Shown in pieces: positions 18,516 to 26,359 of a DNA stretch of 51,572 nt; within the stretch, counting starts at the first letter, position 1; every line of letters begins with the position of its first letter. Under the pieces are notes generated by a model, which saw only the letters and a list, made by a program, of their open reading frames with translations, had not been told where the DNA came from and ran no database searches. The translations under genes were made by a program, and so were the position numbers. The stretch is from an uncultured Oscillospiraceae bacterium (GTDB lineage: Bacteria > Bacillota > Clostridia > Oscillospirales > Oscillospiraceae): NCBI GenBank assembly GCA_934660965.1, contig CAKUIM010000016.1:1-51572 (forward strand), read 5' to 3'.

Positions 18516-19769
18516 TTAGCGATAGATGGGGGTGGCAGCAACAATGACCATGATGAGCACGCAGAACACGGCGATGGCGAAGAGCTTCTTGAAGAGGCTG
18601 GCCTGCTCCTTCTCATCGCAGCCGGTCAGCTGGGTGTAGGTGGCCAGCACGATGCCGCCGCCGGCGGACAGGGGGCTGATGGCGGCGCTGAAGGAGCCGT
18701 TGGTCAGGGCGCTCATCAGGGTGACGGGATCGACCACATCGCCGATATTCTCAAGAATGCCGGGGATGGTGGGGATGAGGGTGGGCATAACCACGCTGGT
18801 GGTGGTGCTGAACCAGCTCATGATGCCGGCGCTCAGGGCCATGACGGGCTTGGCGGTGTAGCGGTTCATGAAGGAGGAGAGGAAGTTGACGATCAGGTCG
18901 ATGCCGCCGGTGACCACGACCACGTTCATCAGCAGGCTAACACCGCAGATGAGCAGCAGGGTGTTCCAGCTCATGTCCTTGATGACATCCTTATCCTGCG
19001 GGCCGACCTTCAGGAAGATGAGGACCAGGCCCACCAGCAGGGCGATCAGGCCGATGTTGCGGCCCAGGAAGATACCCAGGATGATGAAGACCAGGATGCC
19101 GAAGAGGGTGATGATCTGGTTGCGGTTGAACTTGGGGATGGCGTTGCGGTCAATGGTGCCGGTGGGCTTGAGCTTCCAGCCCCGCAGCAGGATGTAGCAG
19201 GCCAGACCCACGATCACGTGGCCGATGATGGAGTTGATGAAGTAGGTGGGCTGAATGGCGCGCCAGCCGAAGTCTTCCACCAGACCCTGGGCCACGATGC
19301 CGGCGGTGGAGATGGGGGAGGCGGCGCCGCCGTCAGCGCCCATACACACCATCACGCCGAACAGGAAGGGGGACACGCCCAGCTCCATGGCAAGGGCCAT
19401 AGCGGGCAGGGAGACGATCGCAATGGCGGGGGCGGGGCCGGCGCCGGTGGCGGACACCACCATGGCCAGGAAGAACACGGCCCAGGGCAGGGCCCAGGAC
19501 TGCTTGCCTACCGCGGCGATGACCTTGCGGGCCAGCAGATGCATGGTGTCGGTCTTCTGCACGATGCCGAAGAGGAACATGGTGCCGAACAGGATAAGGA
19601 ACATGTTGGTGGGGAAGCCGGCGCGGATGTTCTTATCGGAGATGTTGCAGACGATGGAGGCGATCAGGGCGAAGGCCATAGCGACCACGCCGGTATTCAT
19701 GCCCTTTGCAAAGCCCAGAGCAATGGCGACCACCAGAAGGACGATGGACAGAATTGCAACCCAGTTCAT
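18516..19769 (-). CDS. MatC-type dicarboxylate/organic anion carrier (IT superfamily)
   Basis: 417 residues with about 11-12 hydrophobic segments. The N-terminal hundred residues (NWVAILSIVLLVVAIALGF, then a FAKGMNTGVVAMAFALI stretch and GFPTNMFLILFGTMFLFGI) match the MatC N-terminal family of malonate/dicarboxylate carriers. Gly/Ala/Pro-rich hairpin-like stretches occur at SATGAGPAPAIAIVSLP and near ISPLSAGGGIVLATYTQLTG, as expected for substrate-binding loops in ion-transporter-superfamily carriers. The start is ATG 19769 behind AAAGGAG. Its place between the cupin and AtuA genes in one transcript indicates that it imports the operon's substrate, likely a small carboxylate; that is inference. 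Confidence 0.84.
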   Translation of the reverse strand: MNWVAILSIVLLVVAIALGFAKGMNTGVVAMAFALIASIVCNISDKNIRAGFPTNMFLILFGTMFLFGIVQKTDTMHLLARKVIAAVGKQSWALPWAVFFLAMVVSATGAGPAPAIAIVSLPAMALAMELGVSPFLFGVMVCMGADGGAASPISTAGIVAQGLVEDFGWRAIQPTYFINSIIGHVIVGLACYILLRGWKLKPTGTIDRNAIPKFNRNQIITLFGILVFIILGIFLGRNIGLIALLVGLVLIFLKVGPQDKDVIKDMSWNTLLLICGVSLLMNVVVVTGGIDLIVNFLSSFMNRYTAKPVMALSAGIMSWFSTTTSVVMPTLIPTIPGILENIGDVVDPVTLMSALTNGSFSAAISPLSAGGGIVLATYTQLTGCDEKEQASLFKKLFAIAVFCVLIMVIVAATPIYR

Positions 19770-19817
19770 AGATGAGTGGCTCCTTTCTCATTTCCCTTTG
19801 TTTGAACGGTATCAGCG

Positions 19818-19850
19818 CCCGCCGCGGAAGGGTGAGCCTTCCGCGGCGGG
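19818..19850. repeat. Intercistronic hairpin between cupin and carrier genes
   Basis: A perfect 14-bp GC-rich inverted repeat (19818-19831 with 19837-19850), loop GTGAG, in the 113-base gap. No T-tract follows on the minus strand, so it more likely marks an mRNA processing or stability point, or a partial terminator lowering carrier expression. Confidence 0.6.
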
Positions 19851-19882
19851 ACTTGTGTGAGGGTTTGCGCAGACGGACAAGA

Positions 19883-20269
19883 TCAGGTGATCCAGTTGCC
19901 GTGCTCGTCCTGATGCTGCTTGGGCGGGCCGTAGAGGACGACAAAGCGGGACTTCTCGCTCTCCACAACGACCTTGTGCTCCACGCCGTCGGGGAAGATG
20001 ACCAGGTCGCCCGGCTCAAAGAGTTCCTCCTTGCCGGTGGCGGGGGAGGTGATGCGCAGCTGGCCCTCCAGGACGAACATCAGCTGGTCAAAGCCGTGAT
20101 GGGTGTGGGGGTCGGCGTCGCCGGTGCGGCCCATCTCGCCGATGATGAACTCGATATTATTGCTGCCGTTGAAGGGGCCGGCCAGGCGGCGGTTATAGGT
20201 GTCGTGGTGTCCGGGGGGCTCGTAAACGGGGACGTCCTTCAGGCTGACCTTGATGTGTTCCTTTTTCAT
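19883..20269 (-). CDS. Cupin-domain protein
   Basis: 128 residues from ATG 20269 (AAGGAG upstream; MKKEHIKVSL). A single cupin-2 beta-barrel: motif 1 is PHTHHGFDQLMFVLEGQ with the metal-binding His residues and the Glu replaced in part by Asp-Gln, and motif 2 is PGDLVIFPDGVEHKVV with the final His. Small single-domain cupins act as isomerases, decarboxylases, lyases or sensors; the activity here is not predictable. It lies 57 bases after the AcnX small subunit in the sigma-54 operon and so probably processes the AcnX product or keeps an unstable intermediate in line. Confidence 0.85.
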   Translation of the reverse strand: MKKEHIKVSLKDVPVYEPPGHHDTYNRRLAGPFNGSNNIEFIIGEMGRTGDADPHTHHGFDQLMFVLEGQLRITSPATGKEELFEPGDLVIFPDGVEHKVVVESEKSRFVVLYGPPKQHQDEHGNWIT

Positions 20270-20326
20270 GTTGAATTCTCCTTTATATTGATGTAGGGTT
20301 ATTTGCACGGAAAAGGGAAGGGGTAC

Positions 20327-20767
20327 TTACTTCGCCTTCTTGGTGACCTCGACGATGCCGTTGTCGCCGTCCACCTTGACCCAGTCGCCGGTCTCGATGA
20401 CCTCGATGGGGTCCTGGTCGAGGTGATCCACCACGGGGATGGTCACGCCGTACAGCTCGGTGGAGAGCACCGCGCCGGAGAGGATGATGAGCTCGGTCTC
20501 GCGGTTGATGAAGGCCTTGGGAGCGTTGCCGCAGCGGGTATTCTCCAAAATCCAGGTGGCGGAGGCGGTGGAGCCCTTGCCCAGCGGGTAGACCAGCACC
20601 TTGTCCTTCACGCACTCGCCGCACACGGCCACGCGCACGTCGACGATCCGGCCCGTGGGGGGATTGACGCCGTGGGACCAGACCAGGGATTCCTTACTGA
20701 CCAGCGCTTCGCCCTCCACAACGCCGGGGGCAAGGGCGCGGCCCTTCAAAACGATTTTTTCAGCCAT
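20327..20767 (-). CDS. Aconitase X small (swivel) subunit
   Basis: 146 residues, DUF126/AcnX swivel-domain family, starting at ATG 20767 behind AAGGAGGG. Typical features are the opening GRALAPGVVEGEALVS, GKGSTASATWILENTRCGNAP with the Ser of the swivelling loop, and IPVVDHLDQDPIEVIETGDWVKVDG near the end. It forms the active site with the large subunit encoded 13 bases upstream. Characterised members of this family are cis-3-hydroxy-L-proline dehydratase (bacteria) and mevalonate 5-phosphate dehydratase (archaea). No hydroxyproline or mevalonate genes lie nearby, so the substrate of this enzyme remains open. Confidence 0.88.
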   Translation of the reverse strand: MAEKIVLKGRALAPGVVEGEALVSKESLVWSHGVNPPTGRIVDVRVAVCGECVKDKVLVYPLGKGSTASATWILENTRCGNAPKAFINRETELIILSGAVLSTELYGVTIPVVDHLDQDPIEVIETGDWVKVDGDNGIVEVTKKAK

Positions 20768-20780
20768 TCTCGTTCCCTCC

Positions 20781-22007
20781 TTACACAGCTTCGGTGACAG
20801 CGTTGACGCAATCTTCCATGGAGGCGTAGATCAGCTCGATGCCGTGCTCCGAGGGAAGATAGCTGGCGTTCTTGCCCGAGTCGGTGATGAGGGTCTTGTA
20901 CTTCCCGTTGCCGACCAGGGGGCTGATGACCAGACAGGTCTGGACCATCATGCGCACGCCGGCAGCCTCCATCTTAGGGATGACGCCGGAACGGCGGAGC
21001 ATATTGGCGGCCTCGGCGGTGGTGAAGATCCACATGTCCTTGCCTTCCTTCACCCGGCGGCCCTCCATGAGGTGGGAGAGCTTGGTGATCTCGGCGATGG
21101 AGCTGTGGGGGCAGCCGGTGACGTAGAGGTCCACCTCGCCCGGGTTCTTGGTGCACATGGACTTTTCAGTCTCGGTGAGCATTTCCCGGGTAATGGTGAA
21201 CTCGGAGATGGGCTCGGCGCCGTCGAAGGGATCGCGGTCGAGGGCCTCGGGGGTGACGCCCACCGCATGCCACAGCGCCACGGAGCCGCTGGAGGCGGCG
21301 CAGGCGCCCAGGTACTTGAGGTTGTCGTTGGTGGCAGTCTGGGGGATGCCGTAGATGGCGGGGATGTAGTTGCCCACCCGCTTGCCGATGATGATGCCGA
21401 TGGTGTTGTAGTCAAGGTCGGAGAGCTCCCCGGCGTCCACCGTCACCTTGACCTGGGCCTTGCGGTTCTCGGGGAAGTACAGGCCGAACTTGGGGATGCG
21501 GCCGGTGAGGGCGGCGCAGACGGCAAGGCCGGCGGGGGTGCGGTTGGTGCGGGCGCCCAGCACGGAGTTTGCATAGCTTACCGCAGAGGACTCAGCCCAC
21601 GCCACGTTCTGGCCCAGCCGGGGGACGCTGCCCTGAACATAGGGGGTGCAGGACCAGGCGTGATACTCGCCCAGCTTCATGATGGAGTCGCACAGCTTCA
21701 TCTGGTTCTCGGCGTACTCCTTGTCGTAGCCCATCTCCTCCCAGGTGTCGAAGGGGATGGAGGCGGGGTCCTGGGTGGTGGGAACGCAGCACTTGCCGCC
21801 CATGCAGGCAAGCTTGCCCAGGTAGTCCCGGCCGGCAATGTGCAAAGAGCCGAAGTGCGCCATCGCCTGAACGGAGACGACCTCCACAAACTCCTCCGCA
21901 CCCAGCGGCTCGCCAATCTTGACCATGATCTTCATGGCCAGCTGCTTGGCTTCGCCGTGCTTGCCGTCGAGCATCTCCTGCTCATACTGTGTCAGTTTCA
22001 ATGCCAT
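20781..22007 (-). CDS. Aconitase X large (catalytic) subunit
   Basis: 408 residues of the AcnX catalytic family (DUF521), aconitase-like dehydratases. The start is ATG 22007, with AAAGGGG 12 bases upstream. Family landmarks are LTQYEQEMLDGKHG at the N-terminus, AGRDYLGKLACMGGKCCVPTT (Cys-rich, probably near the metal or Fe-S site), TPYVQGSVPRLGQNVAWAESSAVSYANSVLGARTNR in pieces, and VDLYVTGCPHSSIAEI with another conserved Cys. It is the first gene of the operon and is preceded by a sigma-54 promoter about 56 bases from the start. The reaction is expected to be dehydration of a hydroxycarboxylate or hydroxyamino acid; which one is unknown. Confidence 0.9.
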   Translation of the reverse strand: MALKLTQYEQEMLDGKHGEAKQLAMKIMVKIGEPLGAEEFVEVVSVQAMAHFGSLHIAGRDYLGKLACMGGKCCVPTTQDPASIPFDTWEEMGYDKEYAENQMKLCDSIMKLGEYHAWSCTPYVQGSVPRLGQNVAWAESSAVSYANSVLGARTNRTPAGLAVCAALTGRIPKFGLYFPENRKAQVKVTVDAGELSDLDYNTIGIIIGKRVGNYIPAIYGIPQTATNDNLKYLGACAASSGSVALWHAVGVTPEALDRDPFDGAEPISEFTITREMLTETEKSMCTKNPGEVDLYVTGCPHSSIAEITKLSHLMEGRRVKEGKDMWIFTTAEAANMLRRSGVIPKMEAAGVRMMVQTCLVISPLVGNGKYKTLITDSGKNASYLPSEHGIELIYASMEDCVNAVTEAV

Positions 22008-22073
22008 CTTTTTCGTGTGCCCCTTTCATATCAAATCTATCAGTTGCCCGGATGACACGCTGCTGATATCTAT

Positions 22074-22089
22074 TGCAAGGCGCGTGCCA
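22074..22089 (-). promoter_or_regulatory. Sigma-54 (RpoN) promoter of the AcnX/AtuA operon
   Basis: On the minus strand TGGCACG (22089-22083), CGCC (22082-22079), TTGCA (22078-22074): an exact match to the -24/-12 consensus, with the GG and GC dinucleotides correctly spaced. The transcript would start near 22063, some 55 bases ahead of the AcnX large subunit. The gene just upstream encodes a sigma-54 activator. Confidence 0.93.
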
Positions 22090-22178
22090 ACCCGGGCGAA
22101 ATTTGTAAAATTTCCTGCAAGCCCTTCCGGCGCCTGGCTTTTCTCCTTGAATGGCCAGAGAAGCGGTAGGGAGCGAAA

Positions 22179-22301
22179 ATTCTAAAATATTGGAATCCTG
22201 GTTGAGGAAGAATGGAAAAAGCCGCCCGCACAGGGGCTTGCTGTGCGGACGGCAGTAGGGATTCTAAAAATATAGAATTAAATTTCTGAAAAATTAGAAA
22301 T
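22179..22301. promoter_or_regulatory. Three TTCT-N8-RGAA dyads, likely enhancer sites for the sigma-54 activator
   Basis: Dyad A 22179-22196 (ATTCTAAAATATTGGAAT), dyad B 22261-22278 (ATTCTAAAAATATAGAAT) and dyad C 22282-22301 (TTCT at 22284, AGAA at 22296) all have TTCT and (A/G)GAA separated by exactly 8 bases. They lie about 105, 187 and 209 bases upstream of the -24/-12 element, with B and C two helical turns apart. This is the normal place for upstream activating sequences. Dyad C abuts the stop codon of the activator gene. Confidence 0.72.
22214..22253 (-). terminator. Terminator of the sigma-54 activator gene
   Basis: A 13-bp stem with one G-U pair (22221-22233 with 22241-22253), followed on the minus strand by CTTTTTCC. 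It lies between dyads A and B and separates the activator transcript from the sigma-54 operon. Confidence 0.8.
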
Positions 22302-23633
22302 TCAACCCAGCTTGTTGTATAATGTGGCTAAGGAGATGCCGAGCTGTGCGGCGGTTTTTTTCTTTCCGGCCAAATCGGATCCGTTTTTCAGCAGCAGACG
22401 GTTGATTTCACCCTGCTCAAAGGCCCGTACCCGGGCGGACAGCGGGACCTCTTCCTCGCTGCCGGGCGGGCGCAGCAGGTGCTCGGGCAGGGAGGAGGGG
22501 ACGATGGCGCCGTTTTCCGACAGATAGGCCGAAAACTCCAGCACGTTGCGCAGTTCCCGCACGTTTCCCGGCCAGTCGTGGGCCACCAGGCACTCCAGGG
22601 CCTCCGGGGTGATGCTGATCTGCCGCTTGAGCTTCTGGGACAGCTCGTCGAGGATGAGGGCGGCCAGGGCAGGGATGTCCTCCGGGCGCTCCCGCAGGGG
22701 CGGGATGCGGATGCGGAAGGTGGAAAGGCGGTAGTAGAGGTCCAGGCGGAAGCGGCCGTCGTCGATGTAGGCGGTCAGGTCGGCGTTGGACGCGGAGATG
22801 AGGCGCACGTCCACCTCAATTTCCTTCACGCCGCCAACCGGCCGGATGCGGCCCTCCTGAATGGCGCGCAGCAGCTTTGCCTGAAGGCCGAAGTCCATTT
22901 CCGACACCTCGTCGAGAAAGAGGGTGCCGCCGTTGGCCGCCTCGAACAGGCCCACCTTGCCGCCCTTTTTTGCGCCGGTGAAGGCGCCCTCCACATAGCC
23001 GAACAGCTCGGACTCCAGGGTGCTGGCGTTGAAGTTTGCACAGTTGATGGCAACAAAAATCTCATTTTTCCGGTTGCTGGCGTTGTGGATGGCCTGGGCG
23101 AACAGCTCTTTTCCGGTGCCGCTCTCCGAGGCGAGCATGATGGCGGCGTCCGTCCGGGCGGCCTTCTGGGCAAGCTCCTTGACCTGGTGCATGCCGCCGC
23201 TGACCGCCACGATGGAGTCGAAGGTGTAGCGGGTGGAATTTGCCTTGTTGACCCGGTGGAAGAGCTGCTTGTTGCGCTTGGCGTATTCCTCCAGCTTGGC
23301 GCGGAAATCGAAGGCGTCCTGCTGGAAGGTGACCACCGACACGCCGCCCACCAGCCGGCCGTCCTCATAGATGGGGTACATGTTGACAAAATAGATGTCC
23401 TCCACCTCCTGCCGGGGGGCGTGGAGGATGGGCTGGCCGGTGACGAGCACCTCGGGCAGGCGGCTGCCGGGGCGCAGGGTGCGCAGGGGGACGCCCAGGA
23501 TCTCGTCCAGGGACATGCCCAGAAAGGCGAGATAGGCGGCGTTGCCGTAGACGATTTTGGCGTCGGTATCAATCACCAGGATGCCCTCGCGCATGGTGTC
23601 AAAAATTGCCTTGCCGGCACTGCCAAGTTCCAT
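22302..23633 (-). CDS. PAS-AAA+-Fis sigma-54-dependent transcriptional activator
   Basis: 443 residues from ATG 23633 (AAAGGAAG upstream; the longer open frame upstream is low-complexity and lacks a ribosome site). Order: PAS sensor domain (about 10-110, ILVIDTDAKIVYGNAAYLAFLG), AAA+ domain (about 145-375) with Walker A SESGTGKE at 169-176, the sigma-54 contact loop GAFTGA at 216-221, Walker B GGTLFLDE at 235-242, and a C-terminal Fis-type helix-turn-helix ending KKTAAQLGISLATLYNKLG. It should bind the upstream dyads and activate the adjacent sigma-54 promoter when the PAS domain senses its ligand, probably the substrate taken up by the operon. There is no receiver domain, so control is by ligand rather than phosphorylation. 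Confidence 0.93.
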   Translation of the reverse strand: MELGSAGKAIFDTMREGILVIDTDAKIVYGNAAYLAFLGMSLDEILGVPLRTLRPGSRLPEVLVTGQPILHAPRQEVEDIYFVNMYPIYEDGRLVGGVSVVTFQQDAFDFRAKLEEYAKRNKQLFHRVNKANSTRYTFDSIVAVSGGMHQVKELAQKAARTDAAIMLASESGTGKELFAQAIHNASNRKNEIFVAINCANFNASTLESELFGYVEGAFTGAKKGGKVGLFEAANGGTLFLDEVSEMDFGLQAKLLRAIQEGRIRPVGGVKEIEVDVRLISASNADLTAYIDDGRFRLDLYYRLSTFRIRIPPLRERPEDIPALAALILDELSQKLKRQISITPEALECLVAHDWPGNVRELRNVLEFSAYLSENGAIVPSSLPEHLLRPPGSEEEVPLSARVRAFEQGEINRLLLKNGSDLAGKKKTAAQLGISLATLYNKLG

Positions 23634-23667
23634 AAAAACACTTCCTTTCCCGGGACGCCTTTTGGTC

Positions 23668-23697
23668 ATCATAGCACGGAGGCACACGGTTTGACAA
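23668..23697 (-). promoter_or_regulatory. Sigma-70-type promoter of the activator gene (minus strand)
   Basis: Minus strand TTGTCA (23697-23692), 18 bases, TATGAT (23673-23668), 35 bases before ATG 23633. Confidence 0.55.
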
Positions 23698-23872
23698 GAG
23701 GGAAGCGCAGCCAGAGCGGAGGACTGGAAATATGCCGCGGAATATGGTATGCTGATAAAAACTGCGGAAGGGCAGCCGGCGGCACCGCCCTTCCGGCTGC
23801 GGCCGTGCCTGGCGGGAGGGCGCCGCCCCGGCAGAGAAGGAACGGACAATGAGACCAACGGAGGGCTGACCT

Positions 23873-25243
23873 ATGAACAGACAGGAGACGAACAGCCGGC
23901 AGGCGCTGCCGGCCTATACGGCCGCCGCAGTGTGCCTGCTGTGTACGGCGGCCCGGGTGATGACCCTTTCGGGGGGCTCGGCGGCGGACCGCTTTCTGGT
24001 GCTCTCGGTGCTGCTGGCCCTTGGGGCGCTGGCGGTGGTGCTGCTGCGCCGGAGCTGCCCGGCCCTTCCCCTGCACTGGGCGGTATTCGCGGTGGCGGCG
24101 GCCATTTTGCTGCGCGCGCTGTGCCTTGACTACAAAAGCGGGGACTACAATACCTTTCTCTCCCGGTGGGCGGCATATTTCCGGGAAAACGGCGGCTTCC
24201 GGGCCATTTCCGCCAACATCGGGGACTATAATGCGCCCTATCTCTACTTTGTGGCAGCCATTTCCTACTTAGGGACCCCGGATCTCTATCTCTACAAGCT
24301 CTTTTCCATCCTCTTTGACGTGCTGCTGGCCTGGGGCTGCCTGCGTGTGACAGTTCTGACGGCGGGGGATGAGCGGCCTTATGCCGGGGCCGCGGCCTTT
24401 GTCGGCGCGCTGCTGCTGCCCACGGTGATTCTCAACGGCGCCTACTGGGGCCAGTGCGACAGCATTTATGCCGCCCTCACGCTCCATGCCCTGGCCCTGC
24501 TGATGGAGGAGCGGCCCGTGCCCTCCCTTGCGGTGCTGGCAGCGGCCTTTTCCTTCAAGCTCCAGACTATTTTCCTCATCCCGCTGTGGGGGGCGGCGTG
24601 GCTTGCCGGCCGCGTCCGGTTCCGGCAGCTGTTCGTGTTCCCGGCGGCCTATGCCCTCACCATTCTGCCGGCCCTCATGCTGGGCAAGCCCCTGGGGGAC
24701 ATCCTGGGCGTCTACTTCAACCAGATGGGGGAGTACGGCAAGCTCACCCTCAACGCCCCCAGCGTATTCCAGTTTCTGCCCTACAAAGAGGCGGTGAACG
24801 AGACGCTTTTGTCCGCCCTTGGGGTGGCCGCCGCCATGGCGCTGGCTCTGGCGGTGCTGGCGGCGGGCTTTGCCCTGCGGGGCAGGCTGGACAGCGGCGC
24901 GCTGCTGGGGCTTGGTGTGGTGCTGGCCATCGGCGTGCCCTTCTTCCTGCCGCACATGCACGAGCGCTACTTTTTCCTTGCGGACGTGCTCACGTTGTGC
25001 TGGGCCTGCACGGCGCGGCGCCGCCTTCCGGTGTGCGTGCTGGCGGCGGGGTCGTCCCTTGCGTGCTATCTGGTGTACCTGCGGCTGAAATACAACCTTG
25101 TGCTCACGGTGGGGGACCACCGCTTCGTCATGGCGGTGGAGGCGGTGGCCATGCTGGCGGCGCTGGTCCTTTCCGTTGTTGAATTTATCAGGATTTTCAA
25201 AGAGTGTAACGCAAAACCACTTGACAGGAGAAACGAAGGATGA
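23873..25243 (+). CDS. Gpi18-like membrane mannosyltransferase (GT-C fold)
   Basis: 456 residues with about 10-12 hydrophobic segments and a start at ATG 23873 behind GGAGGG. The first extracytoplasmic loop carries LDYKSGDYNTFLSRWAAYFR with an acidic pair expected to be catalytic in GT-C enzymes; later segments NGAYWGQCDSIYAAL and AFSFKLQTIFLIPL are typical of the Gpi18-like/PIG-V-related bacterial family. HMHERYFF near the end is also conserved in this group. It probably transfers a sugar from a polyprenyl-phosphate donor outside the membrane. Acceptor and sugar are unknown. It overlaps exonuclease III by four bases (ATGA), so the two are co-translated despite unrelated roles. Confidence 0.75.
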   Translation: MNRQETNSRQALPAYTAAAVCLLCTAARVMTLSGGSAADRFLVLSVLLALGALAVVLLRRSCPALPLHWAVFAVAAAILLRALCLDYKSGDYNTFLSRWAAYFRENGGFRAISANIGDYNAPYLYFVAAISYLGTPDLYLYKLFSILFDVLLAWGCLRVTVLTAGDERPYAGAAAFVGALLLPTVILNGAYWGQCDSIYAALTLHALALLMEERPVPSLAVLAAAFSFKLQTIFLIPLWGAAWLAGRVRFRQLFVFPAAYALTILPALMLGKPLGDILGVYFNQMGEYGKLTLNAPSVFQFLPYKEAVNETLLSALGVAAAMALALAVLAAGFALRGRLDSGALLGLGVVLAIGVPFFLPHMHERYFFLADVLTLCWACTARRRLPVCVLAAGSSLACYLVYLRLKYNLVLTVGDHRFVMAVEAVAMLAALVLSVVEFIRIFKECNAKPLDRRNEG

Positions 25244-26004
25244 AGCTGGTATCGTGGAATGTGAACGGTCTGCGCGCCTGCCTGAAAAAGGGCTTTCTGG
25301 AGTCGGTGCGCAGCCTTGACGCAGACGTGATCTGCCTTCAGGAGACCAAAATGGAGCGGGGCCAGGCCCAGGTGGAGCTGCCCGGCTACGAGGAGTTCTG
25401 GAACTCGGCGGAGAAGAAGGGCTACTCCGGCACGGCGGTATTTACCCGGGTGCCCCCCATCGCGGCGGCCTATGGGATGGATCTTGCCCGGCACGACGGT
25501 GAGGGGCGGCTCATCACGCTGGAATACAGCGATTTTTATCTGGTCAACTGCTACACCCCCAACGCCCAGGACGGCCTTGCCCGCCTGCCCTACCGCATGG
25601 AGTGGGAGGACGACCTGCTGGAGTATCTCAAAAGCCTTGATAAGGTCAAGCCGGTGGTGTACTGCGGAGACCTGAACGTGGCCCATGAGGAGATCGACCT
25701 GAAAAACCCCAGGACCAACCGGGGCAACGCCGGCTTTTCCGATGAGGAGCGGGGCAAGATGACCCGCCTGCTCTCCTCCGGCTTTACCGACACCTTTCGC
25801 CTGTGCCACCCGGACGAGGCCGGCGCCTATTCCTGGTGGAGCTACCGCTTTCACGCCCGGGAGAACAACGCGGGTTGGCGCATCGACTATTTCATTGTCT
25901 CCGACCGTCTGGCCGGGCACGTGCGGGAGGCCAAGATCCATCCGGAAATTTTTGGAAGCGACCACTGCCCGGTGTCGCTGACGCTGGATCAAAATTTGGC
26001 GTGA
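25240..26004 (+). CDS. xth: Exodeoxyribonuclease III (AP endonuclease)
   Basis: 254 residues, full-length ExoIII/AP endonuclease of the EEP superfamily, used in base excision repair. Motifs are LVSWNVNGLRA (residues 3-13, metal-binding Asn), LQETK (Glu, near 35), YSGTAVFTR, YCGDLNVAHEEIDL (catalytic Asp-Asn), and GSDHCPVSL with the catalytic Asp-His pair near the end. It starts at ATG 25240 within the last codons of the membrane glycosyltransferase gene. The gene is called exoA or xth in different genera. Confidence 0.95.
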   Translation: MKLVSWNVNGLRACLKKGFLESVRSLDADVICLQETKMERGQAQVELPGYEEFWNSAEKKGYSGTAVFTRVPPIAAAYGMDLARHDGEGRLITLEYSDFYLVNCYTPNAQDGLARLPYRMEWEDDLLEYLKSLDKVKPVVYCGDLNVAHEEIDLKNPRTNRGNAGFSDEERGKMTRLLSSGFTDTFRLCHPDEAGAYSWWSYRFHARENNAGWRIDYFIVSDRLAGHVREAKIHPEIFGSDHCPVSLTLDQNLA

Positions 26005-26067
26005 AAGGTTTCCCGCCTTCCCGGAGATACTCTCTTTGGGGCAGCTTTGCCCAACGGGAAGGAGACG

Positions 26068-26250
26068 ATGACGCGTATGAAAATGAGCAAGCTGGTGCTG
26101 CCGGCCATGGGGATGGGCGCTGCCGCCGCGGCGGTGGGGGTCATGATGATGAAGCCCAAGAAAAAGGCCAGGCTCCAGGCGGCGGCCAACAAGGCCATGA
26201 AGTCCATGGGGGAAGCGGCAGAGAGCTTCACCCAGGCCATGAAAATGTAA
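26068..26250 (+). CDS. Small single-pass membrane-like protein, unknown function
   Basis: 60 residues from ATG 26068, chosen because AAGGAG lies five bases upstream. A short basic start (MTRMKMSK) precedes a Gly/Ala-rich hydrophobic segment (about residues 9-25: LVLPAMGMGAAAAAVGVMM), then a strongly basic KPKKKAR and an amphipathic tail with Met and Glu. This suggests one membrane span with a cytoplasmic tail of the YtxH kind, but I do not recognise the family. A terminator follows at once, so it is a real transcription unit end. Function is unknown. Confidence 0.6.
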   Translation: MTRMKMSKLVLPAMGMGAAAAAVGVMMMKPKKKARLQAAANKAMKSMGEAAESFTQAMKM

Positions 26251-26258
26251 CGCGGGCG

Positions 26259-26304
26259 GCGCGGGCGTCCTTCGGACTTCCGGAGGGCGCCCGCGCGTTT
26301 TTTG
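26259..26304 (+). terminator. Terminator after the small membrane protein gene
   Basis: GC-rich imperfect hairpin whose outer arms read GCGCGGGCG and CGCCCGCGC, followed by GTTTTTTG at 26297-26304. Confidence 0.8.
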
Positions 26305-26359
26305 CGGGAATACCATGCCGCCTGGGGGCAGGGGAGAGCACATCTGGAGAGAGTGTGCA

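Noticed and set aside
20327..22007. Assigning the AcnX pair as cis-3-hydroxyproline dehydratase
   Set aside because: No proline racemase-like, reductase or hydroxyproline transport genes are nearby, and the family is too diverse to infer the substrate from motifs alone.
23634..23858. Upstream extension of the sigma-54 activator frame
   Set aside because: The extension is Arg/Pro/Gly-rich, covers the predicted promoter and has no ribosome site; the PAS domain begins at ATG 23633.
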